A DNA stretch of 64,000 bases from a candidate division NC10 bacterium CSP1-5 (GTDB lineage Bacteria > Methylomirabilota > Methylomirabilia > Methylomirabilales > CSP1-5). Below the pieces are notes generated by a model. The model saw only the letters and a list, made by a program, of their open reading frames with translations. It was not told the origin of the DNA and did no database searches. The translations under genes and the position numbers were made by a program. Within the stretch, counting starts at the first letter, position 1. Every line of letters begins with the position of its first letter. Location: NCBI GenBank assembly GCA_001443495.1, contig LDXR01000017.1, forward strand, positions 3,087 to 67,086, read 5' to 3'. Positions 45,833-54,215 of the stretch are shown here, piece by piece.

Positions 45833-46402
45833 ATGATAAGGGGCTCGCCGGCAGTCTTTCTCGATCGAGACGGGACCATCAACGAGGACTCAGGGTATCT
45901 GGCTGATCCTTCGGGCCTCCGACTTTTGTCGGGGGCCGGGCTGGGGCTCCGGCTGCTTCAGGAGGGGGGCTTTCGGCTGGTGGTGGTGAGCAACCAATCG
46001 GGGATCGCCCGGGGGTATTTGACGGAAGCAAGGCTTGCCGAGATCCACCAAAGGCTCGAGAGCCTGCTTGGGACAGAGGGGGTCACGTTGAGCGGCGTAT
46101 ATTACTGCCCCCACCACCCGGAGGGGGCTCCCCCGTTTCGACAGGTGTGTCATTGTCGCAAGCCTCAGGGGGGATTGGTGGAGCGCGCGGCGCGGGAGCA
46201 CAAAATTGACTTGAGCCGCTCGTATGTCGTCGGAGACCAGCTCGTCGATATCGAGCTGGCGCGGCAGTCGGGGATGACGGCCATCCTCGTGCTTACCGGG
46301 CAGGGGAGGCTCGCGTTAGAGTCGGGAACCGTTGAGGCGGATCATGTCGCCACCGATCTCGCGGCCGCGGCCCGTTGGATTCTCGGGAGGCACGTCGGAT
46401 GA
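45833..46402 (+). CDS. gmhB: D-glycero-D-manno-heptose-1,7-bisphosphate 7-phosphatase
   Basis: A 189-residue HAD-superfamily phosphatase in ADP-heptose synthesis. The nucleophile motif reads FLDRDGTINEDSGY. VVSNQSGIARG follows, then the zinc-binding loop CPHHPEGAPPFRQVCHCRKP, the lysine in that loop, and the acidic motif VVGDQLVDIELARQSG. No good ribosome-binding site precedes the ATG, which lies 13 nt after the waaF stop. Other heptose genes (gmhA, hldE) are not in the window. Confidence 0.94.
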   Translation: MIRGSPAVFLDRDGTINEDSGYLADPSGLRLLSGAGLGLRLLQEGGFRLVVVSNQSGIARGYLTEARLAEIHQRLESLLGTEGVTLSGVYYCPHHPEGAPPFRQVCHCRKPQGGLVERAAREHKIDLSRSYVVGDQLVDIELARQSGMTAILVLTGQGRLALESGTVEADHVATDLAAAARWILGRHVG

Positions 46403-46433
46403 GCCAACAGGATATCCGGGCGCTGCGAAGAAG

Positions 46434-46528
46434 GTTCACGGTTCAGGGTTCATAGTTCATAGACGGAGATGGGAGAGGAATGGTTGGTCCGCCATTGACC
46501 ATGAACCACCAACCATGAACCCCGAACG
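46434..46528. repeat. Inverted heptad-repeat array (GTTCAYG / ATGAACC type)
   Basis: The left arm (46434-46461) is gttcacg, gttcagg, gttcata, gttcata. A 32-nt purine-rich spacer follows. The right arm (46494-46528) is attgacc, atgaacc, accaacc, atgaacc, ccgaacg. It lies between gmhB and the Memo-family gene. Confidence 0.85.
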
Positions 46529-46537
46529 AGGGTTGAA

Positions 46538-47341
46538 GTGGTACGCCGACCGGCGGTCGCAGATCTCTTCTACGCGGGAAACGCCAAGGCGCTCCACCCT
46601 CAGGTTGAGGATTTGCTCCCTCGAGGGGAAGAGAGGACCGCGGCGATGGGCGTGGTAGTCCCCCATGCTGGATATATCTATTCGGGTGCGGTGGCCGGGG
46701 CAGTCTACGCCCGGCTGGACCCTCCCGAGTCGTGTGTCGTCCTGGGCCCAAACCATACGGGTCTCGGGGCCGCTGCCGCCATTATGACCTCTGGGACCTG
46801 GGAGACGCCTTTGGGGGAAGTGACGATCGATACCGAGCTGGCCCGGGCCATCCTCGATCGATCCCGGGTGCTCGAGGAAGACGATCGGGCCCATCGGAAG
46901 GAGCACGCGATCGAGGTCCAACTGCCGTTCCTCCAGATTCTGTTCCCCGATCTGTCGTTTGTGCCTATTTCCTTGATGAGTCATGAATACGGGGCGTGCC
47001 GCGATGTCGGACAAGCCCTCGCCGAGGCCATCCAGGCTTCGGGAAAGCAGGTGCTGCTCATTGCCAGCACCGATATGAGCCACTACATCTCCCGGGAGCT
47101 GGCCGAGCGAAAGGATCGGATGGCTATCGACGCGATACTGGATCTGGACCCGGAGCGGCTCCACGCCACTGTGCTGCGGGAACGGATCAGCATGTGCGGT
47201 TTTCACCCGACCACCGCCATGCTGGTCGCCGCGAAGACACTCGGGGCGTCCCGGGGCGAGTTGGTCCGCTACGCCACCTCCGGCGACGTCACCAAGGATC
47301 ATGCCTCCGTCGTCGGCTATGCCGGCCTGATTATTCGGTAG
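46538..47341 (+). CDS. MEMO1-family protein (AmmeMemoRadiSam system protein B)
   Basis: A 267-residue protein of the Memo superfamily, structurally related to class III extradiol dioxygenases. The start is a GTG; VRRPAVADLFYAG is the usual N-terminus. Metal-site histidines are visible in VVPHAGYIYSG and TDMSHYIS, with GPNHTGLG between them. In many genomes it accompanies an AMMECR1 protein and a radical SAM enzyme; neither is in this window. Its biochemical role in bacteria is not established. Confidence 0.9.
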   Translation: MVRRPAVADLFYAGNAKALHPQVEDLLPRGEERTAAMGVVVPHAGYIYSGAVAGAVYARLDPPESCVVLGPNHTGLGAAAAIMTSGTWETPLGEVTIDTELARAILDRSRVLEEDDRAHRKEHAIEVQLPFLQILFPDLSFVPISLMSHEYGACRDVGQALAEAIQASGKQVLLIASTDMSHYISRELAERKDRMAIDAILDLDPERLHATVLRERISMCGFHPTTAMLVAAKTLGASRGELVRYATSGDVTKDHASVVGYAGLIIR

Positions 47342-47411
47342 GGACACGCTGGCGAGGCCGCGGCCATCGGACTCCAATAATACAAGTCAAGGTTTGGTTG
47401 ACGTGCGCGGA

Positions 47412-48059
47412 TCACTGACGCGGCGTGGAGTGGGGGTCAGATTTTGTCGTGAGGTACATGACGAGGATGTACAGGGCCGCCAGGACGAGCACCAGCCCGG
47501 CGATCCAATGGAACCGCGAGACCAGAACATTGACCATCTCGGAGGGATTATCGAGGAGCTGCGGCCGGTCCCCGATGACCTGGGCGCCGAACCAGGCCAG
47601 GATGCCGCACCAGATGGCCGACCCGATAATGGTCATGACGCTATAGACCGTGAAGTTCATCCGGACCAGCCCGGCCGGTATGCCGATCAGATGCCGAACC
47701 ACAGGGAGCAGTCGGGCAAAGAACACGCTGCCGGCCTCGTACCGGGCCAGCCAGCGTTCGGCGCGGAGCAACTTCGCCTCAGCAACGAAAAAGTACCTGC
47801 CATACCGGATCACGAGCGGCCGTCCCACCCAGCGGGCGACCCAATAGGTCGCCGCGGCGCCAAGGTAGCTCCCCACCGTCCCGGCCAGTACTACCCCCCA
47901 AAGGCTGTACCGTCCCTGCTCGGCCCAGTAGGCAGCCGGAGGGATCACCAGCTCACTGGGGACCGGGAAGATAGAGCTCTCCATGGCCATCAAAAGAATG
48001 ATCCCCGGATAGCCCCAGTCGTGGACCCACTGAAACCAGATCACGATCAACGCATGCAT
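47412..48059 (-). CDS. DedA family membrane protein
   Basis: A 215-residue polytopic protein of the DedA/SNARE-associated family, implicated in undecaprenyl-phosphate or phospholipid flipping and membrane-potential homeostasis. Signatures include AMESSIFPVPSELVIPPA (the acidic E-x-x-x-P-x-P-x-E loop) and FFARLLPVVRHLIGIPAGL with its conserved arginine. Four to five hydrophobic helices are visible. ATG 48059 gives the normal length; the frame is open well upstream, but that part is arginine-rich noise. It converges with the Memo gene. Confidence 0.93.
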   Translation of the reverse strand: MHALIVIWFQWVHDWGYPGIILLMAMESSIFPVPSELVIPPAAYWAEQGRYSLWGVVLAGTVGSYLGAAATYWVARWVGRPLVIRYGRYFFVAEAKLLRAERWLARYEAGSVFFARLLPVVRHLIGIPAGLVRMNFTVYSVMTIIGSAIWCGILAWFGAQVIGDRPQLLDNPSEMVNVLVSRFHWIAGLVLVLAALYILVMYLTTKSDPHSTPRQ

Positions 48060-48239
48060 GAACCGTGAATCTACCTCACCCCGCCGATCTGCGCAAGCCA
48101 AGTCACAGAAGGGCCGCACCTCGAAGATCCATTGAAAGTGCCTCGTCGTTTCCTTATGATTGAGGGACCTGAGCCCGAACAAAGTGGGGACGTGATTCTT
48201 GTGCCGTGCGTTGTTCACACATAGCAAAGGAGGTGTGAA

Positions 48240-48560
48240 ATGGCCACGAGGAAGCCAGTGAGGCCGAAAAGGACGAGCGCGAGTAAGGCCCGAAGACGTG
48301 CGGGTACGAAGGGGGCGAAGGCGGCCAGGAAGCCTGCCAAGCGACCGGCAGCCAAGCCTGCTAAATGGTATGCGTATTGCGTCATCAAGCAGCCGCCCCA
48401 TGATTACAGCCCCATCTACGGATACTTACCGTGGTCCGGGCCACATCGGGCATCGCGCGCTCTGGCGGACGCTGATGCAAGAGCCCACAATGCGAATCCA
48501 GGACACCAGGCCCTTGTGCTCCAGGCCAAAACAAAGGCGACAGCGAGGAAAAGGAGCTAA
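48240..48560 (+). CDS. Small basic Lys/Ala-rich protein
   Basis: A 106-residue protein with AAAGGAGGTG before its ATG, one of the best ribosome-binding sites in the window. The first 40 residues are lysine, arginine, alanine and proline only, resembling the histone-H1-like tails of some bacterial nucleoid proteins. A compact section follows (WYAYCVIKQPPHDYSPIYGY, then an Ala/His-rich helix), and the protein ends TKATARKRS. Nucleic-acid binding is plausible from charge alone. I recognise no family. Confidence 0.65.
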   Translation: MATRKPVRPKRTSASKARRRAGTKGAKAARKPAKRPAAKPAKWYAYCVIKQPPHDYSPIYGYLPWSGPHRASRALADADARAHNANPGHQALVLQAKTKATARKRS

Positions 48561-48623
48561 CCGGAGAATGATGCGAGGAGCTGCAAATGAGGCAACCCGT
48601 GGACAAGAGAGAGGGGAGGGCTG

Positions 48624-49988
48624 ATGGAACAGCTCGCCCGCTACCCGCTGGTGAAGACACTGATTGAGCGCCGCTCGCGCCGATTTGGTAAGGGGATGTG
48701 CCTGAACGGGGGACCCCTCGCCTATGCCAGCGCCTACTCCCCAGAGCCGCTGAGTCTCGAAGAAGAAGCGGCGTTGGCCTTTGCTGCCTGCGGCATTACC
48801 GGGTACGCCCTCGCCGAGCTTCCGTACGAGACCGGCGAGGTGCCGGAGGCGGGGGGTGGCAACATTATGATCGGCTTCATCGGCCGCACCGTGGCCAGCG
48901 GCCATGCCTTGCACTATGTGACCGTCTTTGTCGTCAATGATGATGGTGTGTGGATGCTCAAGCGCCCTCAGGATTATCGACAAACCGAAATCGCGAGCCT
49001 GATCCAAGCTGCACATGAATGCAAGTTCGTCGAGCTGTACGAAAAGAGCCGGGTCCGTATCGCCGACCGGCGCCTGGATGTGCCACGCCAAAAACCCTTC
49101 GTGCCGCCATTCAACAAGTGGTCAGCCAATCTGCCAGGTACGACCTACTTTTTATGCGTCAACGAGTTCACCGCCGACTACATCAATGTGATGCTGGCGG
49201 CTTTCGGCGAGGAGTTCGGCTACTTCGTGGTGGACGAGCGCAACCGCTTCGAACCGGCGGGCATCGCCAAGTTCGCCGTCTCTCGGGGCGGTCACCTCCA
49301 GGACGATCCCAAACACGGCCTCGTGGCAACACTCGGTTTCTTCGAAACGTGGCTCTACGAATTCGCGGCCATCGAACAAGGCGGAATCCTCCAGAACCTA
49401 GGCCTGATGAGCCAGGCTCTTGGGCTAGGGGGCTTCCCCCATTTCGCGGCCCATCCGTTCATCTGGTTTCAGACCCTCGGGTTTCGCATGGAAGAGATCC
49501 CCTTTTCGCGGACGATCGGTGCCGGGCCAGTGACCAGACGGCTCCTGTGGCTGCTCAGGAAGGACGTGCCTGTTCCGACAGCGGTGGGGTTGGAGCGGGA
49601 CGGTGAGGTGCTTATCAAGCCGTACTGCCCGCCCTACTACCGCAACATGGAGGAGGCGGTCCTGGCCTTTGTGGACTTCAAATACGGGGAGGGCACGGGC
49701 ATTTTTCGCGACGGCGGGGCGGTGACGGGATGGAGGGATGGCGCCGCGGTGCAGGCCGCCATTCCGCGGTACTCCGACAGGGCCATCGCAGCAACGATCG
49801 CCTACTGCGAGTACGTGTATAACCGCTACGGGCGTTTCCCCGCCCACAGCGGTCCTTTCCGTACCATCCTTGCCTATCAGGCCCATCACCTGGATCCGGA
49901 TTTCTATGAAAGGTTCTACGGGCCCGCAGCGCTCACCGATACCCAGCGTGACCATCGGGCGGCCTGGCATCGCCACGCCGGCGCGTGA
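48624..49988 (+). CDS. Nitroreductase-like protein of unknown function
   Basis: A 454-residue soluble protein. The opening YPLVKTLIERRSRRFGKGM followed by LNGGPLAYAS and FAACGITGYAL recalls the flavin-binding start of nitroreductase-fold proteins, where an SRR motif contacts FMN. The later section QALGLGGFPHFAAHPF GWFQ-like region also fits a helix near the flavin. I recall similar uncharacterised proteins in soil bacteria, but that is from memory. GAGAGGGGAGGG precedes the ATG. No signal peptide is present. FMN binding should be treated as a prediction. Confidence 0.6.
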   Translation: MEQLARYPLVKTLIERRSRRFGKGMCLNGGPLAYASAYSPEPLSLEEEAALAFAACGITGYALAELPYETGEVPEAGGGNIMIGFIGRTVASGHALHYVTVFVVNDDGVWMLKRPQDYRQTEIASLIQAAHECKFVELYEKSRVRIADRRLDVPRQKPFVPPFNKWSANLPGTTYFLCVNEFTADYINVMLAAFGEEFGYFVVDERNRFEPAGIAKFAVSRGGHLQDDPKHGLVATLGFFETWLYEFAAIEQGGILQNLGLMSQALGLGGFPHFAAHPFIWFQTLGFRMEEIPFSRTIGAGPVTRRLLWLLRKDVPVPTAVGLERDGEVLIKPYCPPYYRNMEEAVLAFVDFKYGEGTGIFRDGGAVTGWRDGAAVQAAIPRYSDRAIAATIAYCEYVYNRYGRFPAHSGPFRTILAYQAHHLDPDFYERFYGPAALTDTQRDHRAAWHRHAGA

Positions 49989-50050
49989 AAGGGGTGGGAC
50001 GCGTGTGGGTCCGAAACTTGCACCGGGGGAGTGCGGGAGATAGAACCCCC

Positions 50051-51088
50051 ATGAAGGCTTGGTGGAGAAGAGGGCCTAAAGCCAAGACGATCACCCTGGC
50101 CCTGCAGGGTGGTGGCGCCCACGGCGCATATACCTGGGGCGTGCTCGACCGGCTCCTCGCGGATCCGCGCATTGTCATCGAGGGCGTCAGCGCGACCAGC
50201 GCTGGGGCGATGAACGCGGCGGTCCTGGCCCAGGGGCTGATGACCGGCGGCACGCAAGGTGGCCGTGCCGCTCTCGAGTCCTTCTGGCACGGTGTCAGCG
50301 GCGCCGCCCAGACAGCTCCTTTTCAATCGACGTGGCTGAGCCGTTGGTTGGGGAGCTGGAACATGGGCTGCTTCCCTGCCACCTTGGCTCTTGACGTCGT
50401 GCCCCCCATGTTTTCACCCTACAAGCTGAACCCGTTTAATCTGAATCCGTTACGCGACCTGCTGGTCAAGACGATCGATTTCGACCGCCTCAAGGACTGC
50501 AGCCCGGTCAAGCTCTTCATCTCGGCGAGCAACGTGCGTAGCGGCAGGATCAAGGTCTTCGAAACCCGGGAGCTGTCCGCAGACGTGCTGATGGCTTCGG
50601 CGTCCCTGCCGCTCCTCTTCCGGGCGGTCGAGATCGACGGCGAGGCCTACTGGGACGGCGGATATATGGGGAATCCGGCGATCTTTCCCCTCATCTACGA
50701 CTGCGAATCCCGGGACGTGCTGATCGTCCGCGTTACCCCGATCCGGCGAGAGGAGGTGCCCAAGACTGCGCGGGAGATTCTGAATCGGATAAACGAGATC
50801 AGCTTCAATTCCTCTCTCATGCGCGAGATGCGGGCCATTGCCTTTGTCACCCGCCTGATCGACGAGGGCGTGGTGAAGAAACGAAGACTGAAGCGCATCC
50901 TCGTCCACGACATCGACGCCGAGCCGTACATGGCTCAGCTTGCCTTTTCCAGCAAGCTCGATCCTCATTGGCACTTCCTCATGCACTTGCGGGACATCGG
51001 ACGCGAGAGCGCCGATCGGTGGATCCAGACCAACTTCGATAAGGTGGGCGTCGAGTCCTCGATAGATCTCCGGGCGGAATTCCTGTAA
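50051..51088 (+). CDS. Patatin-like phospholipase
   Basis: A 345-residue patatin-fold hydrolase with a Ser-Asp dyad. The oxyanion loop reads ALQGGGAHGAYTWGVLDRLL. The nucleophile elbow is SATSAGAMNAAV, so the first glycine of the usual GxSxG is alanine here. The catalytic aspartate is in DGGYMGNPAIFPL. Relatives act as lipases or as depolymerase-like esterases. ATG 50051 gives MKAWWRRGPKAKT; an in-frame GTG at 49985 would add 22 residues. It follows the nitroreductase-like gene by about 60 nt. Confidence 0.9.
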   Translation: MKAWWRRGPKAKTITLALQGGGAHGAYTWGVLDRLLADPRIVIEGVSATSAGAMNAAVLAQGLMTGGTQGGRAALESFWHGVSGAAQTAPFQSTWLSRWLGSWNMGCFPATLALDVVPPMFSPYKLNPFNLNPLRDLLVKTIDFDRLKDCSPVKLFISASNVRSGRIKVFETRELSADVLMASASLPLLFRAVEIDGEAYWDGGYMGNPAIFPLIYDCESRDVLIVRVTPIRREEVPKTAREILNRINEISFNSSLMREMRAIAFVTRLIDEGVVKKRRLKRILVHDIDAEPYMAQLAFSSKLDPHWHFLMHLRDIGRESADRWIQTNFDKVGVESSIDLRAEFL

Positions 51089-51172
51089 GGTACGCCAATT
51101 GGCCCACGAACGCCGGCTCTACTGAACGGCGAACGCCTTTTCGGCCGCCCATGAAGGGGTTTTTGCTGGGAG

Positions 51173-51607
51173 GTGCGTAACATTCGGCTGCTTTTCGTAT
51201 GTATGGGCAATATCTGTCGAAGTCCGATGGCCGCCGGTCTCGCCCAGCGCATGCTTGAGGGGCGCGGCGAGGCCGAGAGCGCCGGCATTGCACCCTTCGG
51301 GCACCGGGCCGCCGCTGAGACCATTCGCCTGATGCGGCAGGAGGGGATCGATCTCTCTGATCATAAACCACGACAGGTTTTGGATGTGTGTTTCGAAGAC
51401 TACGACTATGTCGTGTCGCTGGACCCCTACGTTCACAGGCACTTGAAGGAACGCTGCGGGGTCGCGCCGATGAAGCTTGTCTCATGGGAGATTGACGATC
51501 CGTACGGACAGGGCATGGACACCTACCAGAAGAGTTTCGAATCGATTCGGTCCCATCTGGAAGATTTTCTCGCCCAACTCGGGCTTCCCTTTGGAGGAGA
51601 CCGCTAA
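51173..51607 (+). CDS. Low-molecular-weight protein tyrosine phosphatase
   Basis: A 144-residue cysteine phosphatase. The P-loop CMGNICRS (C-x5-R, Cys10) is near the N-terminus, and the general-acid loop is DDPYGQGMDTYQ. The length is normal for the family. These enzymes often counteract tyrosine kinases that control exopolysaccharide, but no such kinase is in the window. Arsenate reductase is a related alternative; the DPYGQ loop favours the phosphatase. The start is GTG, with GGGAGG before it. Confidence 0.92.
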   Translation: MRNIRLLFVCMGNICRSPMAAGLAQRMLEGRGEAESAGIAPFGHRAAAETIRLMRQEGIDLSDHKPRQVLDVCFEDYDYVVSLDPYVHRHLKERCGVAPMKLVSWEIDDPYGQGMDTYQKSFESIRSHLEDFLAQLGLPFGGDR

Positions 51608-51611
51608 GGGT

Positions 51612-52127
51612 ATGACACGCTGGGTGAAGGTGGGTGTCCTGTGGGTTCTGGCGGCGGGAGCGTTGGGGATCGCCGCCGGGCGATTGAATGCCTGGCTCCT
51701 CGATAATGTCAACCTCGTCTTTCACGAGGCGGGCCACGTCCTCTTTGCTCTCGGAGGCGAATTCATCGGGATCTTGGGGGGTAGCGTGATGCAGGTCCTG
51801 ATTCCCGTAGTCTGTGGCGTGGCCCTCCTGCAGCGGGGTGACCCCTTTGGTGTGGCCCTGTGCGGCTTGTGGACGGGCCAGAGCATGGTCAATGTAGCCG
51901 TCTATGTCGGCGACGCACGGCAACTGGCCCTGCCCCTCTTAGGGGGCGAGCACGTCATTCACGACTGGAACTACCTCTTGGGAAAACTTGGCCTCCTCGA
52001 GTGGGACCGATTCCTGGCCGGAATGATCACACTGATGGCTGTGCTGACGATCCTCGCCTCGGCAGCGCTCGGGACGCTCACCCTCCTCTCGGATCACAGA
52101 TCCCGAAGCATCGCGGTCCAAGAATAG
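51612..52127 (+). CDS. HEAGH membrane protein (putative metalloprotease-like)
   Basis: A 171-residue polytopic membrane protein. The first helix (WVKVGVLWVLAAGALGIAAG) is followed by FHEAGHVLFALGGEFIGILGG, which contains a zinc-binding HExxH (His38, Glu39, His42). Three more hydrophobic segments follow, with a conserved-looking GGEHVIHDWNYLLGKLGLL. The HEAGH within a membrane segment recalls site-2 proteases, though the second metal-ligand motif (NPDG-type) is not seen, so protease activity is uncertain. It begins 4 nt after the phosphatase gene, so co-translation is likely. Confidence 0.7.
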   Translation: MTRWVKVGVLWVLAAGALGIAAGRLNAWLLDNVNLVFHEAGHVLFALGGEFIGILGGSVMQVLIPVVCGVALLQRGDPFGVALCGLWTGQSMVNVAVYVGDARQLALPLLGGEHVIHDWNYLLGKLGLLEWDRFLAGMITLMAVLTILASAALGTLTLLSDHRSRSIAVQE

Positions 52128-52215
52128 GCAGGACGCAGACCGATTCCTCCGTGTCCCGTTGAAAGACAGACCACTCGATGGTATCATGGAATCCTTGAGA
52201 GAGGAGGTCATCAGC

Positions 52216-53211
52216 ATGCGATACAGCACAAGCGTTCTTGTCGGGGCGCTCATCCTCATCATGGGTCAGGCCGCTTGGGCCGGGGGGTCGAACTACGGGA
52301 TCACGCCAGGGGCGAAAACGTCCATCGAGGGCAAGATCTCGGAATGGCCGGTGCCCACACCCCGCTTCGCGCGTGACCCCGCTCCGGGACCTGACGGCAA
52401 CATCTACATCGCGGTGATGTCCGGGAATAAGATTGCGCGCTTCGACCCCCGCTCGAAGACCTTCACAGAGTGGGATCTCCCGAAGGGGGCGCAGCCGCAC
52501 GGCCTGTTCGTGGACGCGGGCGGCCATGTCTGGTACACGGGAAACGGCAACGGCACCATCGGCCGGCTCGATCCGTCTACGGGCAAGGTGGTGGAGTACA
52601 AGGCGCCATCGGGAGGCGATCCGCACACGCTCGTCACCGATGGGCAGGGGGTAATCTGGTTTACGGTGCAGCGCGGAAGCCGCATCGGGCGCCTGGACAC
52701 CCGCACGGGAAAGATCACCGAGTATCCGACCGCCGGTCGTCCGTACGGCATCGCGCTTGATCAGGCGGGGAATGTCTGGTTCTGCCAGATCGGCGCCGGA
52801 AAGCTGGGGAAGCTCGACCCAAAGACGGGCGCCATGACCGAACTGGCGCTGGATCCGGACTCGCAGCCGCGTCGCATGGCGACGGCTCCGGACGGGTCCC
52901 TGTGGGTCACCCTGTACGGCAAGGGGACGCTGATTCGCGTCGACCCCCGCGCCGGGAAGGTGCTCAAAGAGTACCCACTGCCCGCGGGCCGGAGCGGGGG
53001 GCCGTATGCGGTGACGATGGACGGGGCGGGCGTGGTCTGGGCCAACGAGATTCACGCGAACACCGTGGTGCGGCTGGATCCCAAGACGGAGCAGATCCGA
53101 GCGTTCCCATTACCCTCGGGCGACGTCGGTGTCCGCAAGATGATCGTGGATGCCCAGGGACGGCTCTGGTATATGGGGAGCCACAACGGCCGCCTCGGCG
53201 TCATCGAGTAG
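52216..53211 (+). CDS. Secreted Vgb-like beta-propeller protein
   Basis: A 331-residue exported protein. A signal peptide (TSVLVGALILIMGQAAWA, cut after AWAGG) precedes seven propeller blades. The blades carry the repeated pattern of IGRLDPSTGKV, LDTRTGKITEY and VRLDPKTEQIR. The fold matches virginiamycin B lyase (streptogramin lyase), but such propellers are common and mostly unrelated to antibiotic breakdown. GAGGAGGTC precedes ATG 52216. The next gene begins one base after its stop. Confidence 0.88.
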   Translation: MRYSTSVLVGALILIMGQAAWAGGSNYGITPGAKTSIEGKISEWPVPTPRFARDPAPGPDGNIYIAVMSGNKIARFDPRSKTFTEWDLPKGAQPHGLFVDAGGHVWYTGNGNGTIGRLDPSTGKVVEYKAPSGGDPHTLVTDGQGVIWFTVQRGSRIGRLDTRTGKITEYPTAGRPYGIALDQAGNVWFCQIGAGKLGKLDPKTGAMTELALDPDSQPRRMATAPDGSLWVTLYGKGTLIRVDPRAGKVLKEYPLPAGRSGGPYAVTMDGAGVVWANEIHANTVVRLDPKTEQIRAFPLPSGDVGVRKMIVDAQGRLWYMGSHNGRLGVIE

Positions 53212-54213
53212 GTGCCGTCGGTGGGGTATCGGGTTGAGCGACAGGTGGCGGTGGAAGCCGTCCGGCAGGCGTGCCATCTCTGCGAATCGGTCCGGGCGTC
53301 GCTCATCTCGCAGGGGACGATAGCGAAAGCGGACCGGTCTCCGGTCACGGTAGCCGATTTCGGTGCCCAGGCCGTCGTCAACCTGGCCCTGCGTATCGCC
53401 TTTCCAGACGATCCCATCATGGCCGAAGAGGATGCCGCGTTCCTCCGGACCTCCTCGGGCGCGGCCCTCAGAGCCAGCCTCTGTCGCCACGTTCGGGCCG
53501 TTGTGCCGGGCGTGGCTGACGATACGGTGCTCTCCGCCATCGACCAGGGGGCGTGGGAGGGCGGACCCGCCGGCCGCTACTGGGCCCTCGACCCAATTGA
53601 CGGGACCAAGGGATTTCTTCGCGGTGAGCAGTATGCGATTGCCCTCGCGCTGATCGAGGATGGCGAGGTGGTCCTGGGGGTCCTCGGCTGTCCGAACCTC
53701 CCCGCCGATCCCAGCTATCCTGACGGACGCAAGGGTTGCCTGTTTAGCGCTGTCAATGGACACGGTGCGACGATGCAGTGGATCGACGACTCCACGGTAC
53801 GGAAGATCACGGTGACGGAGATTACGGATCCCACGGCAGCTTCGTTCTGCGAGTCGGTCGAGGACTCTCATTCGTCGCACCGAAACGCCGCACGCGTCGC
53901 GTCCCTCCTTGGGATGGCCGCTCCGCCCCTACGCATCGATAGCCAGTGTAAGTACGCGGTACTTGCACGCGGTGACGTCTCGGTCTACCTGCGACTGCCT
54001 ACCCAGGCCGACTACGAGGAGAAGAACTGGGATCACGCCGCCGGCTGGATCATCGTCAAGGAGGCGGGAGGGGAAGTGAGCGACGTCCAGGGTCAGCCGC
54101 TGGACTTCTCCCTCGGGCGGACCTTGCGCCGTAACAGAGGCGTGGTAGCAACCAACGGCAGGCTCCACGCGCACGTCATCGCCGCCCTTGGACGCGTTCT
54201 CGGGTCCGGCTGA
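53212..54213 (+). CDS. 3'(2'),5'-bisphosphate nucleotidase / inositol-phosphatase family protein
   Basis: A 333-residue protein of the lithium-sensitive phosphatase superfamily. Metal ligands are complete: EED in IMAEEDAAF (about residue 72), DPIDGTKGF (about 127) and WDHAAG (about 273). The length and the KGFLRGEQYAIALALIE segment resemble Hal2/CysQ enzymes that hydrolyse PAP, so this is the best guess. Inositol-1-monophosphatase is an alternative. The start is GTG immediately after the propeller gene, suggesting coupling. Confidence 0.88.
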   Translation: MPSVGYRVERQVAVEAVRQACHLCESVRASLISQGTIAKADRSPVTVADFGAQAVVNLALRIAFPDDPIMAEEDAAFLRTSSGAALRASLCRHVRAVVPGVADDTVLSAIDQGAWEGGPAGRYWALDPIDGTKGFLRGEQYAIALALIEDGEVVLGVLGCPNLPADPSYPDGRKGCLFSAVNGHGATMQWIDDSTVRKITVTEITDPTAASFCESVEDSHSSHRNAARVASLLGMAAPPLRIDSQCKYAVLARGDVSVYLRLPTQADYEEKNWDHAAGWIIVKEAGGEVSDVQGQPLDFSLGRTLRRNRGVVATNGRLHAHVIAALGRVLGSG

Positions 54214-54215
54214 AG

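Noticed and set aside
52216-53211. Virginiamycin B lyase as an antibiotic-resistance gene
   Set aside because: The protein has a signal peptide and only the generic propeller pattern; family-wide similarity does not show streptogramin lyase activity.
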